Assembly: GCF_016859285.1 (NCBI RefSeq)
Contig: NC_053405.1
Coordinates: 927,760 to 991,759 of the forward strand
Length of the DNA stretch: 64,000 nucleotides
Direction of reading: 5' to 3'
Source of the DNA: Xiphias gladius
Lineage: Eukaryota; Chordata; Actinopteri; Istiophoriformes; Xiphiidae
Shown: piece after piece, positions 43,373 to 61,700 of the stretch
How the letters are laid out: each line of letters opens with the position of its first letter
Position numbering within the stretch: position 1 is the first letter of the stretch
Notes under the pieces: model-generated
Told to the model about the DNA's origin: nothing
What the model saw: only the letters and a program-made list of their open reading frames with translations
Databases searched by the model: none
Program-made: the position numbers and the translations under genes

Positions 43373-44259
43373 TAAATAAAAAAACAGCAGCTATTAAAAA
43401 AAAAAAAAAAAAAAACATACTCAAAAACAAAGTGCAGCTCTAACTCTGCAGTTGCTGCTGGTTCGCAGGTGTAGAGCTTCTCTGTAACAATGGAAACATC
43501 GCCCCCGTGTGGAGAAGATAGTTAGTTACAGGCTGGTTCCAGGTGCTTCTCATCTAAAAAAAAACAACAATAACAAACAGTGTGTGCAGAGTCAGAGTTC
43601 TCTACACTGTGACTGTGTGACATGTCTTGCATTAAATCCTGTTACAGACTGGTATAGAAATATAACATATCTGATATAAAAAGGAAATCAGTCTCTTTGA
43701 CAGGAGGTAATTTTCTTGCTGGGTTCCATCAGGATGGATGATGATTCCTCAATGAGTCTCCTCCTCTTCCTCTGCAACTACCTACAGGACTGAAAAAACA
43801 AGAAAGAAGCTGCCGAAGTCAGAAACAAGGGCTGGTGCAATATTTGATGTGTTTGTGATTTCCTAATAATTTCCTTATACTGTCCTCTCCTGGAAAGAGA
43901 CAGTTACTACAGGTAAAACAGAGACAGCTTTTATTTAATCCACCTCTAAATATCTAATTCCATTCAGGCTACATTTTGGTTTTTATCTTACTCGCAGATG
44001 AGAACTTTAAATTTTGGTTTCTGCAAAAGAAGAACTCTGAGTTTAATCTCATAATTTTAAATAAATCTCCCAAATCAGATCGTGTTTTTCTTTTTTTTTT
44101 TGATGTAAGAGATTTAAGACACTACATTCATCTGACAGCTGCAGTCACTTTACAGATTAAGATTAATAATACGATATATTATCAACAATTGATTATGATG
44201 TGTTCTTATAGGTTAAGATAAACTTTATTGATCCTCAAGCCATTTTGAACAATGAGTAC

Positions 44260-44420
44260 TTTTAGTTTTGGTACTTCAAGTTTATTTTGATGCCAAAACT
44301 TTTGTACTTCTACCGAAGTAAATTTTTGGATGCAGAACTTGTACTTGTAACCAAGTAATTCTACACTGTGGTATTACTACTTCTACTTAAGTAAAAGATC
44401 AGAGTACTTCTTCCACCTTT
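44260..44420. repeat. Fragment of the AAGTAAA / CCACC dispersed repeat
   Basis: Contains GTACTTCTACCGAAGTAAA, TACTTCTACTTAAGTAAAAG and ends TACTTCTTCCACCTTTGG, like the copy at 59.5-60.0 kb. Confidence 0.45.
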
Positions 44421-44620
44421 GGAGATTGAGTCAATTCGATTGACTGACAATTAGCAGTTGTGGCAGAGAGAGAAGTAGTAATTTTACAAGCAGTTATGAT
44501 GTGGGTTGATATACAAGTCTAACAGTAATAATAGTAATAGACACTAAAATGCATTCTGTTTTTAGTCACGAATATCTTTCTGAATACTTTTCAATCTATT
44601 GTGAATTCTGTCATAAAGTG

Positions 44621-46170
44621 GCAAAAAAAAGTAAGTGAAGCCTTTGGAATTATCTGCATTTCTGTATAAATTTGTCTTAAAATCTGGTCAGATCTTCATC
44701 TATGTCACAATAATGGACAAGCCCAATCTACTTCAAATAAAAACACAAATCCTTGTGTTGTTCTTTTCCATGTTGAAAACATCATTCAGACATCAACAGA
44801 AGCTAACAGGAGTCAGGAGTCAGCAAACCTGGAGTCCAGTCAGTGAAACCAGACCGGAGGTCTGGGTCTGAGCTACTGTCACTTAAAAAAAAGAAACGAA
44901 AAAAAAAAAAAAAACACCAACATTTTGAGTTTAATATTAACAAGAAGCTGCTGATGTGAACCAAGCCCCACAAAAAGAAGAAGACTCAGGATCAAGAATT
45001 GTTGATTTGCATAAAGCTGGAAAGGTTTAAAGAGTCGTCTCAAAAAGTTTATTTATTCATCTGTCCACAGTCAGAGAAACTGTCTGTAAATGGAGACGAT
45101 TTAGTTCTGATGCTTGTCTCCATAGAAGTGGACATCTAGCTAAGCTGACCCCAAAAGCACAAATGCAGAGTAACAGCTAAAGGCTTAAAGGAATCACTGG
45201 CTAGTTGCTATCTCTATTCATGAGTCTACCATTACACTGATCATAGTTCATGGAGCATGGTGTCCCTGCGAGGAAACCATGTAGGAAGCTGCTGCTCTTC
45301 AACAACACTGCACACTTGAAGTTCGCCAAACAGCAGCCTGACTCTCCATAAAGCAACTGAGGAGATGTTCTGTGGACTGATGAAACTAAGGTTGAATTAT
45401 TTTGGAACAGGCAGCTCTATGTCTGGTGTAAAAACAGCTCTGCACCAACATGAAAACCTCATCCCAGTGGTGAAGTACGGTGGAGGGAGCGTCATGATCT
45501 GGGGCTTTGCCTCTGGTCCTGGACAGTTCACCCTCATCCACGGGAAGATGAATTCCCAGGTTTATCAAGGTCTCTTACAGGATAATGTCAGGAAGGCTGG
45601 CACCAGCTGAAGATCAGTAGAAGTTGGGTGATGCGGCAGGAGAATGACCCTAAACATGATCATGACATGTAAATCTGCTACAGAATGACTTCAAACAAAG
45701 AAAATCCACCTTCTGGAGTGGTCCAGCCAGAGCCCAGACCTTAACCCAACAGAGATGCTGTGGAATGGGCTCAGAGAACCGTTCACACCAGACATCCTGA
45801 GACCATCTCTGATCTGAAGCAGCTCTGTAGGAAGAACATTGGGAACGGCCCTGTTGATGTCCTCCAACAATCCTCCTGAACGTATTGCAGGTCTGATCCG
45901 CCGCTACTGGAAGAGCTCGTTTAAGGTTATTGCTGCTAAAGGAGGGTCGACCAGTTACTGAAGCCAGGGGTTCACTTACTTTTTCCTACAGCACTGTGAA
46001 GGTTTAATGGATGTGTTCAATAAAGACACAAAAGATTCTAATTGTTTGTGTGTTATTATCTTAAACACGTTGTTTTTGTCTGAACTTGTGACTTAGATAA
46101 AAGATCAGATCACATTTTATGACCAATTAATGCAGACAACCAGGTCATTCCACAGGGTTCACTGACTGCT
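44621..46170 (+). mobile_element. Decayed Tc1-like transposon between c19orf25 and reep6
   Basis: Long inverted terminal repeats with AAAAGTAAGTGAA near 44.63 kb and GTTCACTTACTTTTTCC near 45.97 kb, and an outer repeat copy to about 46.17 kb. An open remnant at 45365-45610 reads HQHENLIPVVKYGGGSVMIW, matching the transposase HGGGS(I/V)M.WG region. Several stops and frameshifts elsewhere. It carries an unusual 28-nt insert matching c19orf25 exon 1. Confidence 0.8.
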
Positions 46171-48339
46171 GAAGGAAAGTGTCTTGTGACTTTGACATAA
46201 ACTGAAATCCACTTGATTACCAACATATTATTCTATGAGCACAAGATAATAATTGTTTTGTGATCTCAAAAAAACCAAGCAACCAAGTCAAAATGACAAA
46301 ACCAGAAAATTCAACAAATTAAGCTGCATGTGATCATGAAATAATCATGTTGTAATTATTATTGTTATCATGAGAGAAGAAAACGAGAAGTGTACATTTT
46401 TTCATTTGTCACCATCTGGGGCTTACCGTCAGTCTACACTGACCTCGTCCTGACGTGCAGACATATAACACACACACAAGCAAAAATGAAAAACAAGTCA
46501 AGACCAACGTCACATTAAGAAACATCTCTGTTTCTACTACTTTACTGGTTCCTGGGATATTTCTACACAGTTTAGACATGAAACATCTCCTTATTCTTCA
46601 GTGTTGGAGCCAGTAGTTCTCCTGTGGGATATTTTAAAAACCGATAAGCAGATCAGACAGGGAGCGCTGACGCTATTAAGAGCAGCAGGAAAGGATAGGA
46701 GGGGGGTGTTAGAAGCTTTCAGGTCTGTTCGGGTCTGCACAGTGGATGGAGGATCCTGTCTGCTCCATCTGCTGCTGCAGCCAAATCTGCAGTCCAGCAC
46801 CACCGAAGAAGAAAGCAGCTTTACCTTTAAACCGTCACAGCGCTGATGTTTCATGAGGGTCACTGAGGTTCATGCTAATTCTCTTCATACCACATTCACT
46901 GTCTGTAAAATATGCCACTAACACCAAACCAGTTGACTTACCACAATGGTTAACCCAGGAAAGGCTGGAACAGGTAACAGGACAGCTGGGTTAGCACATT
47001 TATTCCTCATCTCTATTCTGAATCTACAAACTGCTCCTTTTTTACATTATATAAAGGAGCAGTTTTTCCCACCGTGAACAGGAATATAGGTTTAACTGTG
47101 AACCCAAACTGCAACAACCTGATTTAACTATAAGGCCCCAGTCAAGCCAGCATTAAAAAAAATTCACTGCAAAATGCAAATCGCTGGATTCGCTGGCAGG
47201 GGCAAAGTAGATCCACGCGAAGCTGTGGATGTTTTTACACTGAGACTGCAGGAATAAACTCCTTTGAACGTTTTCATGCCAGTCAGCTCACACTGTTACT
47301 GTGTGTTCATGGATATTGATGAGGCACGTGTTTAGAGTTTTAGTTTGGGAGTCGTGACGGCTGATGGAGGAGGAGACTGACGCGTCAGAAGGAAAATGTG
47401 TCACGTTGTTAAGCTTATGATTTTCAGGCATACAGATTCTCTTTTGGTGATCCTCTGTGGCTGATCAATAAAACTGATTCAATCCTGTATTGACACAGTC
47501 TGCCAGGAATGAAGCTCCACCTCTTCACACTGTGTCTGCCAGATTTCCAGTGCCTGGTATATTTTGAGGAAGGAGCAGGATTTGTTACTCTCCTGTCCTG
47601 AGGGTGGTGCTAGAAAAAAGGCCGTAGGGTCATTAACATCCAAAGGGTTCATCCTCTGGAGAACAGAAAGAAGCTTAATGAGGTAATGTTCCAAACCAAT
47701 CAAACCGAGCCACAGTTCTACCAAACAAGACTACGCTGACAATATCTGACAAAACAAGCAGATGGCGAGTCCAAGGCTAACTCCAGAAACACTAAACCAC
47801 ATCCAGAAAGTGGAGCTTAGAACAGACCTTAAAGGTGCCTTACGTCGGTTTCTGCAATTGCCGCGTAGCCAACATTAGCATCAACACCTGTTTACTCACC
47901 AGTCTGGAAGAAACGCTGCGAGTTCACCATCATCCTTTACTCACCAGGAGCTGTTAACTCTTGTTTTGCTTCAAGTGCTATCACTTCTTTCATTCCAATG
48001 AAGTTAGCATGCTAACCAGCTAGCCCTGGCCCGTCTTGTCACTGTGTGATAGTAAGTCACTGTAGCATCCAGTCTGGCCTCAGTCCAACACGAGAGGTTG
48101 GAGAAGTAGCGTGTAAAAGAATGAAGTTTGATGCTGAACTCACAATGTTTCTTCTAGACTGGTGAGTAAACAGCTGCTAATGCTAACGTTGGCTACGTAG
48201 CCGACATATAGCACCTTTAACACTCAGGAAGGTCCTAAACGTCTGTGCGACCTCTCTCTCTGTGTGGACAGAGGGGCTGAAATTTCAGCAGTCAGTGCAC
48301 AGTCAGCAGTTAGAGTGATGCATTGGCGTTCTGATTATA

Positions 48340-48560
48340 CAGGGTTGGGGTCAGGGTGTAATTAGCCTAGCTTAGCATAAAGACTGGAAGCAGGGGGAAA
48401 ATTTCAGCCAGGCCATGCTCAAAGCTCAAAAATACACCTAGCAGCACCTCTAATAAAACATTAACATGACGCATGTCATTGTTTAATCTGTACAAAAACA
48501 GAAAAAACGTAGAAACCTCAGATAGTGTAGACAAAACAACACTCTCCATCTGCTGAGGAA
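48340..48560. repeat. Dispersed repeat, inverted copy near reep6 3' end
   Basis: TAGCTTAGCATAAAGACTGGAAGCAG and AGCAGCACCTCTAATAAAA are the reverse-oriented blocks of the family seen at 27.8 and 28.8 kb. Confidence 0.5.
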
Positions 48561-48660
48561 GACTGTTTGATGCAATCGAAAGCTCCAGAACAGCTACTGA
48601 GTAGATTTTGTGTTGAGATTGTAGACAAATTGTGTAGTTTTTCCTTAACGGAAACTTTAA

Positions 48661-48666
48661 TTTATT
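48661..48666 (-). other. reep6: Candidate polyadenylation signal of reep6
   Basis: AATAAA read on the minus strand, about 287 nt after the reep6 stop. Confidence 0.4.
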
Positions 48667-48952
48667 TCAGCACAGTTTTCTTTTCAAAAGGGTTGTGGGG
48701 TAAAACCTTTTCATGTAGTTTTTGTCTCATTTTCGTTGGGGAAAAGGATCATCAATAAATATTTTTAGTCGTAGTTTTCATAATAGCTAATCTGTCAGTC
48801 AGGGACACAGTGATGTGATTGGTCAGGTGGGCGCTCTATTTTACATTCTTCACATAGATACTTTTGTCACTTTTGCCTTCAGATGTGGTCGTATGACATC
48901 CAACCACATCTAAAGGCAGGAGTGTTAATGCCGGTTCTGAATGGCGCCTTTG

Positions 48953-54702
<5,750 letters not shown>

Positions 54703-56270
54703 GGTCCTCAGTCAGGTCCTCAAATAACAGAGGAGTCAGAGGAAAGCGACCAGTGTGGAGCGAAAACACAGCAGAGTGTAATCCTCTGACAGCGAGGATC
54801 TGGTCTAATGAGGAGGAGGGAGGAGGGAGGAGGGAGAGCAGGCACAAAGAGCAGATGCAGAGCAGAGGACGACGAGATGACTGACATTATTTTTGCCACC
54901 AAAAGACCCGAAATTTCAACATGTCCTCCCAACTAAACAACAAAACAAGGTCCCACAACCACCAATCTGGTTAAAGTAATAGATGGATAAATAAAAAAAA
55001 CACAGTGATGTGCAGACGGTGCAGGCAGAAGCTCCCTACATGTGTCACGCTTGCAGGATAGAAACAGGATAGAGGAACCAAATGCAGACACACAGGCAGC
55101 CTGATGCCTTTAATAAGAGAAAACAGGCTCACAGGCAGACAGAGGCAGGTAGCAGGTGCAGAGGGAAACACCCAGGAGCAGGAGCAGGAGCAGGAACAGG
55201 ACATGAAGAAAACAGAGGATTTGGTACACAAACAAACTGACAGAGAGCAAGAGACACGGGGAGGTTAAACAGTGACTGGGATGACGAGGAAACCCGGAGC
55301 AGGTGTGTGAGTGGGAGGGGACGCTCAGGTGATTGCAAGTGAAAACAGGCCCCACACAATTTAAAAAATCTGCAACAGCCAAAATTATGAAGTTATTTCA
55401 TGCAAAGTTTGCGTGAGCACGCTTTGAACCGGCTCGGGTGGAGCAGGAGTCTGGTGAGTACGCTTGCAAGCAGTGAGCAGCTCTAATGTGAATTAATATG
55501 GCCCCATCCAGGGGTCCAGTCTTTGTTAATGCATCCATGCTACTTCCTTCTTTGCTTTTTAGAGATTAGTTATTACACAACCGCAAGAGGTCAGGAAAGA
55601 ATAAACCGAAATTACATCCTCTTTACTACCGAGCGCACCCATTGTACCCTCTGCTATTTTATTTGAGTGTCTAAATTCAGAGCGTAAATTTAAGAGCCTC
55701 AACAATTCCCACCGTGGAACAAGAAAGTCGTGTCCACGGTGCGGCATAAATGTCACTGGGAACTATTGAGTGTCTGTTCCACATGGAATGAAAAGGGCAA
55801 AAGGGGGGAAACGTTTTAAAAGTCTGAAGGGCAGATTTTCGTGAAATGTGCTGCTCTCCAGAGGAGGAACCCTTTTATATTTTAATGGCTCCATGATCCT
55901 CCAGCGTCACCCGACTGTGAAGACCGCAAGAGCAGATAAATCATCAGGATGTCGTCTCTTCATATTGTGGCTGTAATGAACGCTGCAGCCTCTAGGAGAC
56001 GCTAACTGTACTTTAAACCGTTGATCCGTAAAAGTGCAGTTTCCCTGATGAACCGGCAGACGGGATGTGATTTGACAGCGACAGGCCCGAGCGTCCTCCC
56101 TCCCCGTGATGACAGGACGACAGCAGCAGCAGAGGCAGGGGTGAGCCTCTCGGGTGGAATGCGTCCTGCAGGCCGACACACGTCTAGCTGCAGTAATGTC
56201 AGCAGGAAAAAACCCTCCACCAGCCGCTCACTGCCGTCTGCCTGAACCACACGAGATCCGCTGAGGGGAG
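54703..56270. promoter_or_regulatory. Shared head-to-head intergenic region of reep6 and the tetraspanin gene
   Basis: 1.57 kb between the two start codons, holding both 5' UTRs and presumably both promoters. A purine-rich dispersed repeat occupies 55.0-55.4 kb. No TATA box stands out. Confidence 0.4.
55020..55370. repeat. Probable dispersed repeat with GGAGCA hexamer run
   Basis: Purine-rich, without coding sense on the plus strand, with AGGAGCAGGAGCAGGAGCAG at its centre. Located between reep6 and the tetraspanin gene. Confidence 0.35.
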
Positions 56271-56327
56271 ATGAGAGGATACCGAGCCATCAAGTACACT
56301 TTATTCATCTGCTGCTACGTCTTCTGG
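56271..56327 (+). CDS. tspan33: tspan33-like exon 1: start and half of TM1
   Basis: MRGYRAIKYTLFICCYVFW; donor TGG|GTGAGT. In-frame stop TGA at 56262-56264. Confidence 0.9.
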
Positions 56328-58533
56328 GTGAGTCTTCTCTGTCCCAGCAGCTTTGAGGATCAAATGTGTCACTTCACAGATTCATCAGTGTGCTCACCTT
56401 CAGCCATGTTCACGCTTAAACTTGTTGCACAACACGGAGCGACAGTAAATTCTCAACAGACCTGTCAGTGAACGCTTCACATGTCTCAGTTTACAGCTAA
56501 CGTGTGGAAAATTGTCTACACCGGCGCAGACCTTTGTGTGCTTTGCTTTGTTTTGCCTGTTTTAAACACAGTGTTGCTGTCAGTGACCAGAGTCTGATGT
56601 TTTAGATGGATATCAGTTTCACCTGTGGGTCCAGTACAGGAACAGGTCTGAGACTGGAAGCGGGGGGAAACTGATGGCCTAGCTCCATCATAGGGGTAAA
56701 GAATCCACCTTCCAACAGCTCCAAAGCTGCTGGATTTACACGTTGCGCAAGTTAGACAGAGAGGATGATCTTCCCAAACGTCAGAGTGTTACTGTGAGGA
56801 AAGAATCAGTGGTAAACAGCTGAAAATAAAAGATTGACAGCTGATTTCTGTACTTTGAGGTTAAAGTGTAAGGTTTCTGTCTGACTCTGCAGGTTGTGAG
56901 CGCTGTCCTCATAGCGGTGGGGATCTACGCCAAGATCGCCAAGGAGAAAGGTCGGTCAAAAATTAATAACAGGCTGTACTATCTCACTGCGGGAACTTTT
57001 GGATCTGTAACCCTCTGGTCACCTGAACTTTAAGAACCTCCTGAGTCTTTGGTGTATTTTACAAAACACAGCTATTCACATATACTACACTAAAATGGCG
57101 ACTACGTCATGTTAATCAGCTGTTTGGTTAGAGAGTTGTGGACAGACTGTGGCGGAAATCACGTTATTCTTTTCCTCTCAACACTCTGGAAATAAAACCC
57201 AAAACACTGACAGGTGGAAGAATAAATACGTATATTGCAATATACACAGGAGGCAACACCTGACAGGGATCAGGAGTCAGGAAGGTATGCCTCTGTGAAG
57301 TATTAATACCATCCCAACCAGAGGCAAAATTACATCATTGGCCCTCTGTTGCATAAGATAGTCATCCAATGAAAAACGGCCAGAGCTTAGAAAGAGGCGC
57401 AGTCGACACCAACCTTTCCCTAGGAAAAGACTGACATTGGTATTGAATCAGTCGTGAAACACACCAACCAGCACCTCCAACCACTTGGTAGTTTTCCAAT
57501 CTGTGCAACTCACGATCCCTTATTTTGTAAAATCTACTTGGAAATATGTATATTTTTCACTATATTTAAAATTACTATAGAGCCCATACCTACAGAAACA
57601 CAGTGGAAGACACTATGTAATGTCTTCAGCTTGGTCACTACACAACTGGACTTCCTGTAACAGAATTTACAGAATAACATTGTCAGAAAAATCTTCACAG
57701 AGCTGCGAGTCACGTGATACAGGACGCTAAAATGAAAACATCCACAGAACAAACAATAGCAGTGGTCGAAATAACACAAAAACAAAAGAGTGACATATTA
57801 ACTAAATATTAACGTTAATAATATTAACTAGCAACATGCATCGCAGGTTACAACCGAAATGAGTTATTATTCATAGGAAACCGTAAAATAGCAGCATTTC
57901 ACTGTGAGCGGCTACGGGAAGCCACCAGGTACATTAAAGGTGATGTGCAGAGATTTAATCTCCACAGGAAACAAACACATAAAACAAGATTAAAGGTTCC
58001 CTTTGATGACGGAATAATGTCATTCTGACCCTTTTTCCCTTTCAACGATAATTAAAGGGGGGTCCATTGTGACTTCCTTTGGATTTCAAAGCTCTTTGAC
58101 CCCGTAGTAGCTCTAGAGCTTGTTTTTCTATGAGTGGATGCACATGAACACCGTTGACACGATACATTTCCCTGCCAACGGTTTCACACTAACTCGCTGA
58201 TCTACAGGTTGATGTAATACGTCAAGCAACATTGCAGGGTGCCAATCAGCTTTGCAAATGTTTCACGAGGAAGGAAATACATTCAGCACTTTCTTCAGAC
58301 CTCAAGGATTCACACAATGTTTTATTGAGAAACCTTTGTTGGTTTAGAAGAAATCTCCACAGGCACCTTTAACGCTGCTCAGCAGGATCAATAAAAACCC
58401 CCATAAGTACCAGGAACTCAGATTTAATAACACTCCTGAACAGTTCCTGAATTTGGCCCCAAATTAGGTGGAGAACAGCAGCAACGAATACGTTACATTA
58501 TTAGATTATGCTTCTGCAGAGGTAAAGAGCTGT

Positions 58534-58586
<53 letters not shown>

Positions 58587-58694
58587 GTTATAAAAACAAT
58601 ACTCTGCTGATAACATTCCACTGGATGAGCCACAAAAAGTTAATCAGACATGTTTCAACCTTCACTGGCTGTGACGCATGATGTTTAGAATTTA

Positions 58695-58739
<45 letters not shown>

Positions 58740-61700
58740 GTGGTCGACACCCTGACAGTCGATCCAGCTCTGCTGTTGATCGTCGTGGGCTCGGTGATGT
58801 TCCTCATCACGTTCCTCGGATGTTTCGGAGCATTGCGTAACGCCACCTGCCTGCTTAAGATGGTATGACGTGGTACTCAGATCCTTTACTCGAGTAAAAT
58901 ACCAATACAACAGCGTGACTGGTCTGTGATTCCCTCTGACGCGATCAGATCGTTGATCCTGAGTCACGGAGGCTTCACCAGCGTTTCACTGCTGGAGCTG
59001 CTTTTAGCTACGTCACAGACAGGGAGAGAGTTCAGTCCACTGGTTCCCAACCCGGGGGTCGGGCCCCTCCAGAGGGTCCCCAGAAATATTGGATCATTTG
59101 ACCTATTTGGACTAAAAACAGTCACTGAAATGAAACCGCATGAGGAGCAAAGAGGGGAACGATATGATGTTTTCCTCTGAAATGTAGTGGAGTAGAAGTA
59201 TCAAGTGGCATGAACAGAACACACTGGTATAAGTAACGACTTGTATTTATTCATGCGTCATGTTGTTTATTTCTGAAATCTGGCGGCTCTGGATAAAAGT
59301 ATTTCCCAGTTCATACAGACGTCTTGTGTTGTAATGAGCTGCTGTTTGCTCCTGTAGTTTCTGGGGATCCTGGTGGCCATGCTGCTCCTGCAGGTCGCTG
59401 CTGGAGTCGTGGGATATCTCTTCACCGACATGGTACATTCACACTGCTCCGATGAGACAAGAAATACAAGGAAGAAGTACTCAGACCTTCCACCTAAGTA
59501 AAAGTAGTGTTACCACGGTGGAGAAATACTCTGCTTCAAGTAAAAGTCCTGCATTCACACTTTTCCTTAGAAAACACTTTTCCTAAAAGCTTTAGCCTCA
59601 AAATGTACTAAAGGACCGAAAGTAAAAGTATTTGTTCTACAGAATGGCCCATTTCAAAATAACGTTCATAATATCGTTATTATAATTACTGATGCATTCA
59701 TGTGTTTTACTGTTGCAGCTGGTGAAGAGGGGGATGAGTTTAATGACTGTATTTACTGCTGGGTGGCTCCCTTGAGGATCAATAAAGTCACATTTTATCT
59801 TAATCTATAGAAATACATCATTTATTATTTATTTGTCGGTTACGTTTTTATTTTTAATCTTCAAAGTAACTGAAATTATTTTATAAATGTGGTGCAGTAA
59901 AAAGGACAGTATTAGACTCTGAACTCTATAATGGAGTCGGAGCATAAAAAGGCAGAAAATGGAAATAATGAATTAAGTACAAGTACCTTAAAATTGTACT
60001 TAAGTACTGTAGTTGAGTAAATGTAATTAGTTACTTTCCACCACTGGAAAATAAAGAGACATCAGGTCCTGCAGCCCGACGACTTTTTTTCTGTATGAAT
60101 TAATTCAAACAAAAACCAAGCTTGACGCTGCTGTCGTTCAGGTGATGGAGAGGACGGAGAAGCTGATGGTGAAGGCCATCGTCCGATACAGGGAGGACCA
60201 GGACCTGGAGAACGCCATCGACTTCATCCAGAAGAAGGTGAAGAAGAAGAAGGGTGATTTCTGTCCTGAACGACTGAGAGGCTGCGTCAGCCCTTTTACA
60301 GTCCAGTCTGTTGGTAGTGAGCTGTTGTAGTGAGAGATTGTTGTCCTTGCAGTTTCAGTGCTGCGGAGTAGAGAGCTACAAGGACTGGTCCCATAACGTC
60401 TACTTTCAGTGTTCAGACACCAACCCCAGTCTGGAGTCCTGTGGAGTTCCCTTCTCCTGCTGCATTCACCTGCAGAACCAGGTCAGAACCAACACCTGAG
60501 CAGTCTCTGTGGTCCCCAACAGGTTTATAACAGGGCATTTGGATACCTGGAGTTTGGGTGTACTCTTCACTTCCATCTCTGGTAGTCCCTGGAACCAAAA
60601 GAATCCTGATTTAAGTATCTAGTCAAACAGGACAAAGCCTGGATGGAGCTCAGGTGGGACAAGCCATCATGTGATAATCATTAGGGCTGCAACTTACAAC
60701 TATTTTCATCATCGATTCATCTGTCGGTTATTTTCCCAAATAACCGATTAATTCATTTGTACATAAAATGTAAGAAAATAGAGAAAAATGCCTGATAAAT
60801 TTGCCCAGAGCCCAAGCCGATGTTTTCAGTTTGCTTGTTTTATTCAACCAACAGCCCAAAACCCAAATATGTTCAGTTATGTTATACATGACATAGAAAA
60901 GCATCAAATCACCACATTTGAGAAGGTGGAGCCAAAGAATGTTTGGCATGTTTTCTTGAAAAATGACAAAAACTATTAATCTATTAGCAAATTAGTTGCA
61001 GAATAATTCTCTGTCGATTAGATGATTATATATTGCAGATAATCATACTTATGATTCTGGCTCCAACAATAAATAAACTTGATCATCTGCAAGGCTGAAG
61101 GCAAATTGCTGCCAATTGAAAAAAGGATAAAAGTGAAATCAAACTATTTTCTTTCCAAAGATAAATGAATAATTATGGCAATTACTCATGATCTTGATAT
61201 TAAACAAAATAATCAGAGCTTAATTATTTTAACCATAATAAACCACGGCCACTGAAAATTCTTGATCTGATTGGCTGGAAGGTGTGGATTAACGCATAGT
61301 AACTGAACATTTTAGCTGGACAGCAGCGATACAGGTGTTTTTTTTTTGTAATCCTTCATCCATTACAATCGTGTAACATACAACTTGTTGATGTGATATT
61401 AAAAACTCGAGTCAGGATGAAAAAGCAAGAAAGGATGTTGAGTTTGATCGCTGACATATAGAGATGGGGATTTTGAGTTTCTCCCTCTTTGGGCTTTTGC
61501 ACCAGTAATTTAACTAAAAGTCTGTCTTGGTTTCATTGCTGGTAATGTTGTAACTTCTACAATTTGAAAGGCTAAATTAACTGAACTATATCATCAGTGA
61601 TACGAAAACAAACAACGTGGTATCATCTGCATACGTATAAATATCATACGTAGCGTCTCCTAGAGGCTGCAGTGTTCATTACACCAACAATCTAAACAAA

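Larger units (their letters stand above)
46171..48952. other. Intergenic, c19orf25 to reep6
   Basis: No gene recognised; PCSK4, which is near these genes in human, is not seen. Holds an inverted dispersed repeat at 48.34 kb. Confidence 0.5.
56951..58737. other. Tetraspanin intron 2
   Basis: Two long (GT)n tracts; otherwise nothing recognised. Confidence 0.6.

Noticed and set aside
47479..47724. 81-codon minus-strand frame downstream of reep6, considered as an alternative last exon
   Set aside because: Its AAAGGGTTCATCCTCTGGAG segment recurs near 61.8 kb, so it is probably part of a dispersed repeat.
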